Source: Cephalotrichum gorgonifer
Lineage: Eukaryota > Ascomycota > Sordariomycetes > Microascales > Microascaceae
Direction: 5' to 3'
Assembly (NCBI GenBank): GCA_900312665.1
Contig: ONZQ02000003.1
Coordinates: 17,402 to 81,401 of the forward strand
Length of the DNA stretch: 64,000 bases
Every line of letters starts with the position of its first letter. The first letter of the stretch is position 1. A model generated the notes under the pieces. It made no database searches, was not told where the DNA came from, and saw only the letters and a program-made list of their open reading frames with translations. A program made the translations under genes and the position numbers. Of this stretch, positions 31,932 to 42,634 are shown in pieces.

Positions 31932-34645
31932 TTACAGCCCCGTCCACCAGAACGTCTGGCCCACGCTAATAGACCCCTTCAGCGTCTGACCCTCCTTCGC
32001 CGCGCTGCTGTTGCTGACGACGACGTCGTACTCGCCCTTCTCCGCGCACCACTTGCTTCGCTCCTCGTCCCAGTAGCTGACGGCGTACTTGGTCTCCACC
32101 TCGACCGTCACCCCCTTGGACTCGCCCGCCTCGAGCTCGACCTTCTCGAAACCCTTCATCTCCTTGAACGGCCTGTTGATCTTGGCCTTCTGCCTGGGCG
32201 CGACGTAGACCTGCACCACCTCGGCGCCCTTGCGGTCGCCCGTGTTCTTGACCGACACCTTGACCGACACCTTGCCGTCCTTCTCCTCCACCGACAGGTC
32301 GGAGAACTCGAACGACGTGTAGCTCAGCCCGTGGCCGAAGGGGAAGAGCACGGGGCGGTCGATGTACTCGTAGTACCGATAGCCGACGTAGACGTCCTCG
32401 CCGTACAGCGTCCTCCCGCCCTCGGCGCGGATGTTGAAGTAGGCCGGGTTGTCCTGGAGCCGCACGGGGAAGCTGAGGCTGAGCTTGCCCGACGGGTTGG
32501 CGTCGCCGAAGACGATGTCGGCGATGCTGTTGCCCGTCTCGTTGCCTCCATACCAGGCCTGCACGAGGGCCGGCACCTTCTCGATCCAGGGCATCGTCAC
32601 GGGCGTCCCCGACTGCATCACGACGACCGTGTTGGGGTTGGCGTCGGCGACCGCGGCGATCATCTCGTCGAGGTAGCCGGGGAGGTCCATGCTGTCGCGG
32701 TCGTTGCCCTCCGTCTCCCAGTCGGCGTTAAGGCCCGCGCAGACGATGACCTGGTCGGCATCCTTCGCAAGGGCCGCCGCCTTGGCGATCTCCTCCTTGG
32801 GGTCGATGATCGCCGTTCCGCCCATCCTGAGGCACCCGCCACCGAAGACGACGCCCCCCTCGGACAGCGTAGACGTCGGCGCCGAGCCGAACTCGACCTT
32901 GACATTGTAGGTCACGCCCTTCTTCAGGTGGACGCGGCCCTTCTCCTCGATAGTGGCCATGCCGAAGAAGGCATCGCCCTTGGTCTGGTTCTCGGTGTTG
33001 TCGACGACGAGCTCCCCGTTGACGAAGAGCTTGGCCGTCCCCTGCACGATGAGACTCATCTCCCACTCGCGGTCCTCCTCGGCCACGAAGGTGCCCTCGA
33101 AGTCGGCATACCAGGTGGCAGACTTCAACTTGGTGTTGTAGTAGTCCACGAGGAGAAGCTCGGTCTTGGCCACCACGACCTCGTCTAGGCACGCCCGGTT
33201 GACGTCGCTAGGATCCTCGTTATATACCTTCATGAGCATACCGGCCTCGCCCGAAGGGGTCTTGAGGACGTTGCCCAGGAGGGGGAGGAGCTTGTGGGAC
33301 TGGGCTCCGATGGAGTATTCGGGGGGCGTCTGCAACTTGCTGCTGATGCCGTCGAAGGGGGTGACAGCGTAGTATGCCGCAAGCGAGGCGGAACCACCAC
33401 CGTGGTACGTGGCGACCTTGGCGTTGGGGCCAATGACGACCGTCTGTTGTTGAGACACAAAGTGTTAGTCGGGAAGGAACAAAGGCAGCAGAGGGTGCGT
33501 CAGCAGCGAGAGAGGTATGTAAAGCAACCCCATCCCCCTTGCCTCCGCGAGAGGTACGACGAACCTTCTTATCCTTCTTTAGGGGAAGCACGCCCTTCTC
33601 GTTCTTCAACAAGACGATCCCCTCATTTCCAATCCTCCGCAGAAGCTCGGCGGTCTCGGGAGTGTCCCCGGTCTTCTCCTCGGCGTTCTCAGGGACGCCG
33701 GAGGCGGCACAGCTCTTGACGAGGTTGAGCACGGCGCGGACGCGCTCGTCCAGGATGTGCTCCCGGACCTTGTCGGTGCTGACGTTGTGCAGGAGGGCCT
33801 CGCCCCTGAACCGGGGCGGGCCGGGCATCTCGAGGTCGAGGCCGGCGAGCGCGGCGTCGGTGGTGCTGTAGGTGCCGAACCAGTCGCTCATGACGAGGCC
33901 CTTCCACCCCCACTCCCCCCTCAGCAGCTGCTCCAGCAGCTTGGGGTTCTCGCTGCAGTAGGTCCCGTTGACGCCGTTGTACCCGGTCATGATGGCCCCC
34001 GGGGAAGAGTCCCGGATGCAGATCTGGAAGGCCAGGGCGTAGATCTCGCGGAGCGCCCGGTCGGTGATTATGCTCTGCACGGCGTTGCGCTTATGCTCCT
34101 GGTCGTTGCCGACATAGTGCTTGGCCGTGGCCTGGACACCGGTGCTCTGGATTCCCCGGACCAGCGCTGCGGCTCCCTCGCCCGCAAGGACGGGGTCCTC
34201 ACCGATGGACTCGAAGCCTCGCCCGCCAAGGGGAGACCGCTGGATGTTGATGGTGGGGCCGAGGATGACGTGCGCGCCCTTGAGCTTCGCCTCCTCGCCC
34301 ATCTTCTTCCCGGCCTCCTCGAGGAGCGTACGGTTGAAGGTCGAGCCTAGCGACGTGCCGCAGGGGAAGCAGGCGGCGCGGATGCCGTTGAAGAACTTGG
34401 TGCCTCGGACACCGTTGGGACCGTCGGAGAGTCGGAGGGCAGGGATGCCATGCTTGGGGAGCGACTTGGTATGCCAGAAATCGGTTCCTAAGTGCGATTA
34501 AGCGTTAGGTTTCTCGGCGACCTCATCGGAGCAGATTACACCCGAGGAAAAGAGAAGGGGAGGGGAGGACCTTACCTGCAAGAAGATCAACCTTCTCGGC
34601 AACGGTAAGCTTCTGGAGCACCTCCTCTACGTTGATGTCCGCCAT
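31932..34645 (-). CDS. GH3 beta-glucosidase with PA14 domain, non-secreted
   Basis: Exons are complement 34576-34645, 33565-34487 and 31932-33443, giving 834 aa. The GH3 N-terminal barrel starts at once (NVEEVLQKLTVAEKVDLLAG, LRLSDGPNGVRG) and shows KHYVGNDQEHKRN. The nucleophile Asp (about 225) lies in GLVMSDWFGTYST. The C-terminal alpha/beta sandwich is interrupted by a PA14-type insert (residues about 390-550; TWYADFEGTFVAEEDREWEMSL). A fibronectin-III-like domain ends the protein (VKVSVKNTGDRKGAEVVQVYV). No signal peptide precedes the barrel, so a cytosolic enzyme acting on imported oligosaccharides or glucosides is likely. The family hydrolyses beta-glucosides such as cellobiose with retention. 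Introns are 88 and 121 nt; the second uses the weaker donor GTTCGT and ends in CAACAG. Confidence 0.92.
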
Positions 34646-36107
34646 TGTGAGGCTGTGGTGATGGTTCTACGACTATAGGAAGCTTCTTTCACGCCGGGCG
34701 GGTGACGGTGCTATAAACTTGAGGGTATAAGTCAAGGTATAGGAGCAAAAGACAAAATTAGGCGGATGGGGTGTAAAGTATCACTGGTTTGAAGGGGGGG
34801 GGACAAGAAGGGGGAAGGAACTGGATGAGAAGCTTCAAGCTCCCGCGCGGACAAGAAGGTCTTTTATAACCAGCGCCATCGGCCCACCCATCCGTCGAAG
34901 GACCAAGGTCAAAGTAAATCAACGGTCAAAGATCGTCCGGTCCGCTCTCGGAAGCCTGCACCGCAACGGGTGGAACCAGAGCGCCCACGCGAAACGAGCC
35001 GTACCATCCGGGAACTGCATGGCGCAGAGGGGGAGAGGAGGAGAAAGGGGGGAACGCATGTCGGGCAGCCAGGGGCCATGGACACCCACTCCGCCTTACT
35101 CCTTCGAGGGTAGGTAGTTCCAGGGCAACCGTGGCTGTTGCGAGGTTTTTCCTGCGAGTGCGCTTCCTCCTGCCACTTTGGCGCGTGCTTCCAAGAGCTG
35201 TTTCCTTGTCACCCCGCTCTAGTCGCGCAGCAAGCGTCAACCCGTGGAGCCGATGCCAGGGGGATTGGCCAATCATGGGCCGCCGATACACGACTGGCGT
35301 CGCAGACTCGCCCCGACATGCCGACGGGCCATACGACGTACAGGAATCTCCGGGGTTCAATTGCGGCTGTACTCCATCCTGCGGGGAAAGGAAAGCGGCC
35401 GCCGGTTGCTAGTGTTGTTTCCGGGACCCAGTCTTCCCACATTCTGGAGAGCCCTGCCCCGCACTAGTCGCTAGTACCCCGAGGGTAAAGCGATGTTGTT
35501 ACGCGGTTTAGCCGTAGGGCCCGTCTAACATGTCCTTGTGACGTGCTAAAAACCTGCCTCTGCCGGTATTTAGACGATATTTAAGCTCATAATTGCCATA
35601 CGAGACCGACTTTTCTCCAGTGAGGTGTCTTACTGGAAGGGAGTCCGGTGGAATGCTCGCGTCCTTTAGAAGAAGGGTCGGGTTATGATTCTTCATTCCC
35701 ATACGGAGAATGCCCTGGATGGAAAACGAAGAGAGAGCAGAGGCAATATATTTGTCAGGGATCCACTGCACCAGAAGTGTTCAAGATACGCAGCTCGTAC
35801 CCTGCTCCTAGTATCTCCTGCATATCCCCACACGGCAACAACATTCATTAAGTGCATACATCTCTGCTCACATCGACATCCACCCCGGGCTTTCTATCCG
35901 CCTCATTGCCCACCACAACTTCTCTGATTGCTTCGTACAACTGCCTCACTCCGTGGAGCGGGGAAACCCTGCTGGTTACTAAAGCCCCGGCATCCCCGGC
36001 GTTACTGGTCAAGGGTCTGAGCGCTATGCGGGTTGTGTGTGTGACTCGTGGAGACGGTAGAGGGGTGTCCTCCCCCCGTAGTCTCTGGCCGGTTGTACCA
36101 TGGCTAT

Positions 36108-36169
36108 TAGAGTCGAGGGAGTAGTTGAATTGCTTGGCAATATCCCGCAGAGGTCAACCCTCGACTCTA
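36108..36169. repeat. Inverted repeat, 12-bp arms with 38-bp spacer
   Basis: TAGAGTCGAGGG at 36108-36119 is perfectly complementary to CCCTCGACTCTA at 36158-36169. It could fold as a hairpin or be a protein-binding element or relic of a small mobile element. No flanking target-site duplication was confirmed. Confidence 0.8.
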
Positions 36170-37370
36170 GAAGCGCTAGCTCCTCCAGATCTGAGAGACG
36201 CAGCGACCGGTTGGCAATGGTTATTGTAACCACCCCGGATGGCTGATTTCAAACCCGCCGTCTTGCGCTGACGTGAGATCCCGCTGATCCGGAGCGGTAT
36301 GCCGTCTGTCTTCTCTCACTTGTGGAAGTCCCCTCTCCTCCTCCATCCATTGCACCTCTGTATACCATCCCATTGATGCTATTTCCGCCAAACTCTTTTT
36401 GTTGTCATATTCTTTAGTATTTCCTGATCGAAGATGATGATATAGTTTGTCTGGGGTTGTATCGTGAAGGGATATCTTTTTGAATTTTAGTCGTAGAGGT
36501 TCCCTGGTCGCAAAGTCCAAAATCAGGGTTCCTTGAGAAGGAGAAAATGAGAAAAGACGAGCAAACGGCGAGTGCGCTACACATTCAATGCCGTATAATA
36601 AAGCTCCCGGACAAAGCCGGCGTTAGCGCCGGTCTGCCGGCCAATTTTTCAGATGGCCCCACCCCGATTAAGGCGGCCCCACTCTCCGAGTTGGACAACG
36701 GGTTAACTGCCCTCCCCGACGTGCGGCCTCCGATTCATCCTCCCCTTAGCTGCCCCCATATTATTCCTTATTCCGTGTTCGTCCCGGGACCATCCCTGCC
36801 GGCGCGATGGGTCCGGGCTCAACCCACCCCGCGCCCTCCCCAGCAGCGATCTCCGGCCCGCGCCGTCTGTCATCTAGCGCTTCAGACGAGCAACTCGACA
36901 GCAAGCATAACCTCGCGCATAGCCGCGATGACGTGGCATTGCCTCACTCTCATCATATCATCAGTGAAGAAACACATTCCGTGACGAGTGCTGGGGTGTG
37001 GCGGCCAAATGGATAAACAAACGTGGCGACCTGTATGTGGTGCTGAACGGCGTGTCCGCAGCTGGAAATGTACAAACAAAACCCGCGGTGCAGGGGTCGA
37101 AGAGTTTGACGCAGCAATACGGGAAGATCTCCTGCAGGGAGGCAAGCTAAAATAAGAGAACAAGGCAAACCGGAATGATTAAAGTTCTCTCCAACAGCTG
37201 GCCTGAAGACGACAGGGGTTCCCCTGGTCACGAATGCAGTCACATGGGCCGCACCCAAACACACCGAGTCTAATAATATATCATGAGTTGCACTTAATTG
37301 TAGAAGGTGATTCGCGCGAGTTGGCCCAAGTGTGACTTCGATACCGACTTTGTATATAACTAGCTCTTGA

Positions 37371-37392
37371 CTGGCTGGCTGGCTGGCTGGCC
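37371..37392. repeat. TGGC tetranucleotide microsatellite
   Basis: Five tandem TGGC units, ending in TGGCC. Confidence 0.85.
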
Positions 37393-37535
37393 ACCAACCA
37401 CAGCCACCACAAAAACCGAAGAGAGTCTTGCGCGAGTCTTGGCAACCCAGAGAACCGGGAGGGAGGACCCCGTAATAGACTCTAGATAGGCTTTGATTTC
37501 TCGAATGAGCTCATGTCCGGCTCCAGCCCCCCCCC

Positions 37536-37566
37536 NNNNNNNNNNNNNNNNNNNNTTTTTTTTAAN
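37536..37566. other. Assembly gap and ambiguous base
   Basis: Twenty N (37536-37555) sit between a C run and a T run, and another N is at 37566. The true length and content here are unknown. The homopolymer flanks suggest a sequencing failure rather than a scaffold join of known size. Confidence 0.97.
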
Positions 37567-38007
37567 GGCGTATGTACTTGTATGTATCTGGCTGCTTGTC
37601 TCAACTACGTGCTGAGCTACTCAGGATCTCAGGAGCGCAGCACGACGACGGGAGGCCGCCGGTGGCGGCGATGGACGCGCCATACGAGGTTCTAAAAAAT
37701 ATAAAAATATAAATAATAACTAACGACCCCTGCAGCGTGGGATGTTCGCCAGGGGGGGAGGGGGAGGAAGGATGTTAGTGTGATGTCGGTCTCCCCGTAG
37801 ACCTAGCCCGGCCTCTCTACTATATAAAGCACCGCTGTTGTCCTCGGCCACAAGTTCCTTTGGGTTTCCTTTTCACCTTTCCACCTTTCCACCATTGTAG
37901 CTAGCTAGATAAAAACACTCACAGAGAAACCACACACATAGGCACGACCACAAACATCTTCTCTAAGACGACACATACTACCACAAACACGCAACTTAAC
38001 CTTACGC
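37567..38007 (+). promoter_or_regulatory. Promoter and leader of the kinase gene
   Basis: A good TATA box (TATATAAAGC) lies at 37821-37830, 178 bp before the ATG at 38008. A CT-rich tract (TTTCCTTTTCACCTTTCCACC area, 37860-37895) follows, typical of fungal transcription start regions, and then a leader rich in A and C. Confidence 0.6.
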
Positions 38008-39352
38008 ATGGCTCATATCCAGCATCCAGGCATGATCCGCAGGTCCGATATCCACTACGGGGAGAAAATAGGCTCAGGCGCCATTGGCAAGGTCTTCGCG
38101 GCCATCGATTTACGAAACAATGCCGCTATCGCCGTCAAGGTCATGCGTCGGGGCACCGAGTGGGACGATAGCATCAGGGCCGAGATTGCCGCTTTAAAGA
38201 GGTTCAATCACGTAAGATCCCTCCCCGCGGCTTCTTAATCTCCACCCTTACCTCATTGATCCCTCTCGGGGCTCTCCGCAGGACTTTATCATCCCTCTCC
38301 AGGGCGTCATCTACGAAGAGGCCTACTTTCGAATCGTTATGCCGCTCCGCGACGGCTCTCTGACCGACCTGGTAGACAGCGTCGGGGGCACCCTGAGCCC
38401 ACAGCGCCACACGTACATCCTCAATTCGTTGCTGAAGCAGGGGCTCTCGGCGCTGCGGTATATACACGACCTCGGCTACTGCCACCGCGATGTAAAGCCC
38501 TGCAACTTCCTGTACTACGAGTTCAATGGCCAGTACACCTTCCAGCTCGCCGACTTCGGCCTCGTAAAAGCCGCGGGCGATAGGAGCTCCAGGTGCGGCA
38601 CCAGAGTGTACATGGCCCCCGAGACATGCCGGTGGGGAAGACAGACGGGCCTGGTCGACGTCTGGGGCCTATTCGTGACCGTCGCTCAGGTCCTGGGCCT
38701 CATTGACGCTGAGAAACTCGAGAACGCCCGCCGTGTAGACATCACTGCCGCCGTCGCCAGGGCCGCCGCGAAGCTCCCTTACCTCGCGGACATGGCGCGA
38801 GTCGAGTGCAGCGATAGGTTCTCGGCCGCCGATATGATATCCAGCCTCAGGGGCGTGCGCCCAGAGGAAATCTTCCAGCCAGTCACGAGGGAACCGCAGG
38901 CCGTCAGGCTTGCCGGCTCTCAGTCGGGCGAGCTCAACATGTTGAACCTGTGGGTCGAGCTATTGCTGACCATGACCAATAAGAGTGACATTGACCGGGC
39001 CATTAAAATATTCAAACGTGTAATCCTCTGCGCCCGCGTGCTATTGCCCGCCATCGCTGGCCGGCACAGTGACCTCGCCCTCGATTTATTGAGGGCCATA
39101 ATGCGCTCCGCGAGGGAGCTATTGCCCGCCATGAGAGACCGCACCGAGGTGGGTTGGGAGTTTATATTGGAACCGATAATGGAGTTGGTGGGCAAGCTCT
39201 TGGCAGCCGTCGAACGACATGCACGCGGGGGGGTAGGGAAGTGGATGGTCCTCCTCTTCCGCCTCGTGGCCGAGTTGGAGCCGAATGTATACGATCACAC
39301 CGAGGTAATACATGATGTGATACGCCATTGCTGCTCAACAACGAAAGTTTAA
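38008..39352 (+). CDS. Stand-alone Ser/Thr protein kinase
   Basis: Exons 38008-38211 and 38282-39352 give 424 aa. All catalytic elements are present: the Gly loop GSGAIGKV (residues 22-29), Lys44 in AIAVKVM, HRDVKPCN with Asp138, the DFG motif with Asp159, and MAPE about 179-182. The kinase should therefore be active and Ser/Thr-type. The domain is compact and starts almost at residue 15. About 150 C-terminal residues are hydrophobic-helical with heptad-like repeats (LLTMTNKSDIDRAIKIFKRVILCARVLLPA, then a similar LLRAIMRSARELLPAM) and match no domain I know. A possible last intron (39307-39373, GTAATA..GTCAG) would replace the final residues with a 41-residue Arg-rich tail; its branch site is weak, so I kept the simple end. 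The substrate and pathway are unknown. Confidence 0.85.
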
Positions 39353-40793
39353 CAGCGTGCTCTGTCTGTCAGGTTTGCCTTCAGCAGCTAAGATCCAGGC
39401 TTGCCATCGCCGACGACTCCATCACAGTCGCCCGTCGCCGTGCGGACAAGTGGGGCCATCGCTCGACGCACAACAACGGGGGATATTCCCGGTGTTAGTG
39501 GCATAAGGACGCAACAACAAAAGACTTTGAAGAGGTGTGTGCCAGACGAGGGTCAGGGGGAAGAAAGGGGGGGAGCTGAGCCGACAGCAGCCCTGTATGT
39601 GGACCTACGAGGAGATGGTATAATAGATTGGAAGGGGATTGTGATTGGGGGGGAAGACAAGGCGTGAGGGAAAAAAGAGGTATTATTCGAGTTAAGAGAG
39701 GCAAGTCCGAGGTGAATGATCTATCAAGAGACGAGAGGCTACACAAAATTGGAACGGGGATTATTTTGTAGTTAGAGTTATAAAATTGGAATCGAGCGGC
39801 AGGGATAAAGGAGGGCAGGGTACAAATTGAAATTGGAATGGAGGATATGTTGGAATTATTATGAGGCTCATTCATACTCGAAAAGGCACACTACTTTCCA
39901 TCTGCTTCATCGTCATTGCCCCATACTTGTATTGAATAATTGGGAACACTGCCATGGGAGGAGAAGGGACGACGTGAAAGACGCGAGCGCACAAGTTGCT
40001 CGGGTTCTAAAATTCGTCTGAATATGGTTTAGTTTCAATGCTAACAAGAAACTACTTCGTAAACCCACTAACCATTGAATACAAGTAAACTAACTAGTCT
40101 CTATCTGTATGTTCTTAATAGTTCTTCGAAGGCGTGTACTTGCCAAAGTGCTTCCATGGATTTTGGGGCTGTGATCCACGCTCGGCGATGTGTTGCCGGA
40201 CAACTAGTCTAGCGCGCTTCTAGGTCTTTTTTGTTTCTGGGCGGGTTCCTGCAAAAAACTGCTCCTGACAACACTGGGAGAGACAGACGGGGAGGACCCC
40301 AACGACACTCACGAAGTGACACGAGAACATGAGTGCGTCTTCTTGCGAGCAATAAAACTATGTGTTAGCGGTGGGCTTGGGAGACCCACTTTGATCCTGC
40401 AGGAACGGATGTATGCATCTAGCCCTATGCCAAGACCAGCCTTAGATTGCAATGTAACCCGGGAACGGTTATATCGGGTTACACAAGTGTGTTCGCCGAT
40501 ATTAGAGGATTGCAAGATACTATCTCACGATCCTGGGCTCCGCTCGCTTGCGCCCGCGCCTAGCGGTGACTTCAAGGGAGAGTGGACCCATCTCTTCCCA
40601 ACTGATGCCTAAACCTCCTTCCGCATTTATTCCCACGACAACCTCTCTTTTTTTTTTCTTCGCTGTTATAAATACGACGACGATACGATCCGCGCCTCTT
40701 CTGACCTCTCGCCGCTCATTCACCCGAGGCCATCCCCACTACGAGTAGTCATTGACGATTCCCCGTCTAGCGCACCAAATCACCAAAAAAAAA
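39353..40793. other. Intergenic, with promoter of the GPI-protein gene
   Basis: 1.4 kb without a gene. A TATA box (TATAAATA, 40667-40674) lies 120 bp before the ATG of the next gene, just after a T-rich tract. Short frames elsewhere are not supported. Confidence 0.55.
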
Positions 40794-41608
40794 ATGAAGA
40801 CCACCCTCGTCGCCGCCGCCCTCATGGGCTCCGCCACCGCCCACATCTCCGCCCACCTGGCCCGCCGCGATGGCAGCCTCAGCGGCATCGACCCCGACGT
40901 ACTCAGTAGCCTCCCCGAGGAGTGTCGCACGGTGGTCGAGTCCGTCGTCTCCGCGATGCCCGCCGAGCCCACCATCTTCAGCGCGTTCTCCTCTGGTTAC
41001 TACGAGACCAACTCGCGTACCGCCACCGCCACCGACGAGGACTGCGCCTGGATCACCGAGCTCCCGGCCCCCGCGAAGACGGCGTACGTGGAGTATGCCG
41101 TCCAAATTCGAAACTGGCTGGTAGACCTTGATAACGTCGACCTCATCATGGATGTCCAAGCCGAGTGCGGGGAGCTCCAGCCCAACGATAACGTGGCGTG
41201 CATGGACGAGTGGTCCGACTTCGCCATAGAGGCTGCCCAAGGTATGATGACTGACCCTTACATACAGATGGTTTCCGGAGGGTCTTCCCGGACGGGGTGC
41301 TGTGACCCGGGTGTGAAGAAGTGCTACGAGTAGGATGCTAATGTTTGCGCTTCTCGACTACAGCGGTCTCTCCGGACATCTTGACCGCCATCGATAGCTC
41401 CTTGACCTCGGTCCCGACCCCTGCCTCGACCTCGGCCTCGGCCTCGGAAACTCCCGAGACCACCGAAAGCTCCGAGAGCACTGGCACTGAGGGCCCCGAG
41501 CCCACTGGAACCTCCGACGAGGGAAATGCTGCGTCAGCCATGGGCGCCCAGACCTACGCCGTCGCGTCGATTCTCGCCGCGTTTGTCGGGGCCATTGCGC
41601 TGATCTGA
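40794..41608 (+). CDS. Secreted GPI-anchored Ser/Thr-rich protein
   Basis: Exons 40794-41241 and 41364-41608 give 230 aa. A signal peptide (MKTTLVAAALMGSATA, cleavage about 17) is followed by AHLARR, a possible Kex2-type dibasic site. The mature domain (residues about 25-150) has four Cys (EECRTV, EDCAWI, AECGEL, VACMDE) and is acidic. A Ser/Thr/Pro/Glu-rich stalk, a probable O-glycosylation region, follows. The C-terminus is hydrophobic (TYAVASILAAFVGAIALI) after a small-residue omega-site region (NAASAMG), as in GPI-anchored cell-wall proteins. The intron (122 nt) has donor GTATGA and acceptor CTACAG. I do not recognise the Cys domain. A surface or effector-like role is inference from its secretion features only. 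Confidence 0.82.
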
Positions 41609-42634
41609 GTTTCCTAACGAGGGGCTCGATCTCGATGTGGATTAGCTGGCACACTTCGGGCGTGTCGTTAAGGTGTTACGAGAATAGCCTGGCGTATCGG
41701 GGGCTAAAACTGGATGCAATAATTTTTCTATAATCCGAATGTATATATATATATAAATATTAGATGAATGTTTGTTTAGGCGGAGGTAGCCAACCCCGGC
41801 TGACGGGACCGGACCACCCCCCCCCCCCCGGACCGGTCCAGCACGCTCAGCTGGCGTCCCTACATCAGTCCCCGGCATTCGGTCTTGTGTGAATATGTAA
41901 TATACTCAGTAGGGCTATGGCGATGGTCGTATGTATTGACTACATGTATACTTTACAAGCGAGTACATCGCCCACGTGGTCGGTCACAACATCCCGACTG
42001 ACCTTACCCCACCTCCGGCCACACCATGAATGACACGGACGGTTCATCTGACACACCGGGCCCACCCCGATCCCGGCCCCGCCCGGCCCCGGCAAGTACA
42101 CTTGTACAGTTAGTCAGCGCCCCGGGCATCCGCTCCTGTGAGCATACAGGTATTATAGGATAGTCTGAGGTTGTGGTTGGGATTGGGCGTATGCAGGGGC
42201 TGTGTGGCCACTCGATATTCTGTGTGGTACATTTTCATCGATACATTTGGGGTGGCACCGATGTTTGCTCGACGAGAAACTAGAACAAGAATTTGTCTTC
42301 GGGCTTTGATAATAATAATAATACTAATAACACCCTTTGTTTGAACGTCTTAAATGCCATCGTCTGTATACCTGCGAATAGTCCCATCCCAAAACCTTGT
42401 CCCTCGTCCATCTCATTAAGCTCCTCGTCCATCTCATTAAGCTCCGAAGAGTACCCTCATGTATCCCATGCTCAGGTCCCAAAGTGACCGAGGTGATCCC
42501 CATACGCCATCCATCATCTCCATCATCATACCGTTCGATAATCCCAAGCCCAAGATCAAAAGACTAGAGATACCACGTTAATACTGTCATATCGCGCCCA
42601 AAATGATAAGCGCCGAGAGAAGACAAGGGGCAAA
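41609..42634. other. Convergent intergenic region with a tandem duplication
   Basis: 1 kb between the GPI-protein gene and the bZIP gene, which face each other. It contains an AT-rich stretch (TATATATATAAATATT near 41745), a C run near 41817 and a 21-bp tandem repeat at 42403. No gene is seen. Confidence 0.55.
42403..42444. repeat. Perfect 21-bp tandem duplication
   Basis: The unit CTCGTCCATCTCATTAAGCTC is present twice head-to-tail with no mismatch. It is non-coding and probably lies in or near the 3' UTR of the bZIP gene. Confidence 0.9.

Larger units (their letters stand above)
34646..37535. other. Long intergenic region left of the assembly gap
   Basis: About 2.9 kb with no gene. The first 300 bp is the GH3 upstream region. 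A 12-bp inverted repeat lies at 36108-36169 and a TGGC microsatellite at 37371-37392. The remainder shows only short frames without coding bias. Confidence 0.5.

Noticed and set aside
31869..33188. 439-codon open frame on the + strand
   Set aside because: Antisense shadow of the GH3 beta-glucosidase; Leu/Arg/Val/Asp-rich composition with no motif.
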